Positions 61,311 through 64,000 of a DNA stretch of 64,000 bases are shown here, piece by piece. A program made the position numbers and the translations under genes. Every line of letters starts with the position of its first letter. Within the stretch, counting starts at the first letter, position 1. Under the pieces are notes generated by a model. That model did no database searches and had not been told where the DNA came from. It saw nothing but the letters and a program-made list of their open reading frames with translations. Source of the stretch: Eumeta japonica (Eukaryota > Arthropoda > Insecta > Lepidoptera > Psychidae); contig BGZK01000093.1 of assembly GCA_005406025.1 (NCBI GenBank), positions 372,001-436,000 of the forward strand. Reading direction: 5' to 3'.

Positions 61311-61499
61311 TTGCTATTATCTATCACTAGCCAACATCGTATTCAAATTTATTTATTTGTCAGTCGTATGTCATGCCAGATATTTTTCGTCTTCGATCGC
61401 TTCGATTAAAATTATGGAGGGCTTGCAAAATCTCAAATTCACAATCAGAACACGTTTGTCTATATTTATTTTTAATTATTAAAAATATATAGATGTAAG

Positions 61500-62920
61500 G
61501 GCGATTTCAGAACCGCCGCGTAAGTCCACGCTTTTTCGAATTTTCTTCATGGTCGCTTCGGAGTACGCATTCTTGCGGTGTGTGGGCAAAATGATGGACA
61601 GCGTTTCGATGTTCAGACTTGTATATTGCAGCACGAGCTTCACAAGTGGCGATTGGAGTACAACTGTGACAGATGCACCAATTCCGCTGTAATTTATTGA
61701 CGACGCATCCGCCTGCGTATATTAGCTGCATACATTACAATCGAGGGAGCGTGGCCATGCACTTCGCATATTTGAGGTATGAGCGCCACATGCGTTCGGT
61801 GCACCGATTCGCGGTCGTACCGTAAAGACCGCCGCCTTTGTCGGCCTCTCATTGGTCCCCCTACCGTCAAGGTTCAATTTTATATGCAATTACGACGCAC
61901 TTCAACTACTTATCTTTCAGTGGTTTAGAGTTACCATTGCATATTCACATAGGAGCATAAAAAACTTTTTGGTTTTTTAACACAAATTCATGTGGAACAC
62001 AACTTGGATCTCGACGCTAAACTTGAATACAGCACGCTTAGGATGATATTCGATTCTGATTCAATCAGTTTAGTAGTGAAATTTTCGTCTAGCGAAACGT
62101 ATTCATGGATATTGTCAACCACTAAGGTTGTAAATGACAAATTATGAGTAAAGATTGAAGCTGATATATACCTAACTAGTGTGGAGTCAGAAAACTCACG
62201 AATTGGGTCCAATTGCGTCAAATAGGCAAAGTGAAAAAGCTGGAGAAACTGTTACCTACGAATAGACGAATATTCAAAAAGGAAATGGTTCGAAGCTTGC
62301 ATTGTGGCAATGAACCTATACAGAAATAAAGGCAACTGCATTAAATTGTCAGATGCGATATATAAAAAGTAAGTTCTGTCCGATAATTGATAACGGACCA
62401 TCACATATAATAGTCGAATGATACATGAGCACAATTCCCTAAAAATTACCTTACCCAGAGAAAGGCACCGTATCGATATATCGCTCCCTGGTCAATGTAA
62501 TCCATCGTAGGTTCCTGAGACTCCTTGAATAATGCTTATGAAATTTTTAGACAAAACTGGCAGAAAAGCAAACCCAATTTGAATAGCTTACTGTAAAGAA
62601 AAAAATCCACCGCCGAAGAACTATAAAAAATAACTTTAAAAATTGTCGAATCACATTTCTTCTGCGATTTATTAAACTAGCATCGTTATCTGACGCTATC
62701 TGCGTATTTTTATAATTGAATCGAACTATTCCGATGGTAGAAATTACTTCGTTAATACGAAACTTCTTATGTAAAATAAACTATTAACATTTCGCTTCGG
62801 CTTCATCTTCTTATTTGTGTTATAACAGATTTTAAAAATTCTTTCACTCATAAATATACCCAAGTAATAAAGCATAAACTTTACTTTTTTTACTAAAATT
62901 TATCACGGCTTAGTCCAACT
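61500..62920. other. Mixed stretch with unassigned minus-strand frames
   Basis: 61507-61731 and 61988-62221 on the minus strand are moderately protein-like in composition, but neither shows a domain I can name. The latter could be a relic of an unknown mobile-element protein. Confidence 0.2.
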
Positions 62921-62924
62921 TGGA

Positions 62925-63292
62925 ACAGTGACCGGTAACGGAATCAAAATCGCAAACGGGACGAGGAGGAGAACGAGACCAAGATCGAAATCGACCGTAG
63001 GACCAAAATTAGAATCAAGATCGTAAATGAAAGAGAAATAAGAAAAGATCAGTACAGAGAGAGGAAAGCGAGCGGGATCAGGATCAAAAGTTGATCCGAA
63101 TTGGAACCTACTTAAATCGAAGCCGGGTTCGGAATCGAGAGTATACAAATTGGCATCGAAACAGGACCGGAATCGGAAGCGGAAACGGGATAGCGATCAG
63201 GATCGTGATTGATTACCGTAATCGGTCGATATGTAAGGTGAAGGAATACATTCTGTCTACGCGGGCGGAGCCGTGGGCGGAAAATACTGTTT
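62925..63292 (+). mobile_element. Hexamer-repeat element with conserved GC-rich end
   Basis: A six-base-periodic purine-rich tract ('ggaatc', 'gagacc', 'ggatca', 'ggaccg') runs 62930-63220. It then passes through 'gaaggaatacattctgtcta' into 'cgcgggcggagccgtgggcg'. The same order (tract, then 'attctgt', then foldable GC-rich end) is seen at 20.28-20.54 kb. Frames on both strands (62903-63148, 63091-63297) are periodicity artefacts. Confidence 0.65.
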
Positions 63293-63734
63293 TATAAATT
63301 GATGAAATTCAGCAAAGTCATAATGTTGGTGATGACTTTTTGCTAGCACTAAACTTAACGAGTTTTATCTGACAATCGATGATATTCGAGTTTGTAACTA
63401 ATATTGTCCTTTTCGTGTTTGGTACCAAAAATATTTAAAATTATATCTAACGAGTGCTTATACAATTGGCTTGACATATTAAAAGTTCGAACTCATAATC
63501 AATCTTAGTCGGCCCTGTGTATAATTTTATTACATACTTAAAACGCTTAGAAAATCCGGATACGAGCTCATTTGGGAAAATAAATACATATTGAACGATA
63601 ATTCTAATAACATTGTTAACTCGGAATATTCTGTAGATTACTATGATTTTTATACTAACTAATATTAGCACTATTAAATAAAAATTTAAAATTGTCTTTC
63701 GTTCGTCAGTATTTTTCATAATAAATTAGTAGGC

Positions 63735-63840
63735 ATCTCGATTGCGTATGCGCGTCTCGGTGGCTTCCTCATTACGTCTGCGCACGCGTCTCGCCCACGC
63801 ACGCACAGGTGACGTGGCGCAGCGACGCCGGATAGAAATA
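63735..63840. other. GC island near window end
   Basis: 'ctgcgcacgcgtctcgccca' and 'cgcacgcacaggtgacgtgg'. Candidate regulatory segment; function unknown. Confidence 0.3.
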
Positions 63841-64000
63841 TTTTCGTTGAATTGATCAACGTGACTAACCTTATATGTATTCAAGCCTAATGTGCAAAAA
63901 TGCCATTTTTCAACTTCTAAGCGTCTAATTAGAAATTAATAATTCCAACACAATTTTGGGTGCATTATTTTTATTGTAGTTTTTATTGATGTAGTTATAG

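Noticed and set aside
1..64000. CRISPR array, operon or phage-like organisation
   Set aside because: No regularly spaced identical repeats with unique spacers, no ribosome-binding sites and no dense coding. The composition and repeats are those of an insect nuclear genome.

Overview
The window reads as nuclear DNA from an insect, most likely a moth or butterfly. It is strongly AT-rich with sharp GC-rich islands of about 100-200 bp. It is crowded with decayed mobile elements whose ends and motifs I recognise as common in lepidopteran genomes: elements flanked by GGTTCCG and 'acttggccggttttt' motifs, Helitron-like ends with CTAG preceded by a CG-rich hairpin, LINE 3' ends, and a mariner. The species call is inference from repeat content, because no host gene is recognisable. 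I found no convincing host protein-coding exon, tRNA, rRNA or known microRNA on either strand. The open frames up to about 150 codons carry no domain I recognise, except those inside mobile elements. The window is best read as intergenic 'gene desert' or the inside of a very large intron.

Layout. 1-5.8 kb is AT-rich sequence with one diverged direct duplication (about 2.94 and 3.21 kb). 5.8-9.5 kb holds a LINE 3' tail, a Helitron-like end, two GGTTCCG-family fragments, a 410-bp terminal-inverted-repeat element and the decayed 3' end of a jockey-like LINE. 10.6-11.7 kb is a mariner relic with both terminal repeats. 12.2-15.7 kb is repeat mosaic ending in a 231-bp fold-back element. 16-25 kb is mostly unassigned, with a hexamer-repeat element at 20.3-20.5 kb. 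25.6 kb has two adjacent, almost perfect palindromes, and a repeat copy (family A) follows at 26 kb. 27-36 kb alternates AT-rich DNA with GC islands and contains a full GGTTCCG-family copy. 36.5-39.1 kb has a long TA microsatellite, a 478-bp-offset tandem duplication and a hairpin inserted into a hexamer-repeat element. 39-49.8 kb contains more GGTTCCG copies, GC islands, a LINE 3' fragment and more hexamer tracts. 53-54.6 kb is a nested insertion: a Helitron-type element carrying a helicase remnant splits a family A copy. 55.2-55.5 kb is a decayed RTE-like LINE. 58.3-58.7 and 62.9-63.3 kb are two further hexamer elements.

Two patterns cut across the window. First, at least a dozen inverted repeats have 11-27-nt arms that are perfect or nearly so, separated by 0-14 nt, which is far more than base composition predicts. 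Second, a repeat family recurs in both orientations that pairs a long degenerate six-base-periodic tract with a conserved GC-rich, Helitron-like end. Nothing here forms an operon or pathway; the interactions are between mobile elements (nesting, shared ends, possible trans-mobilisation).
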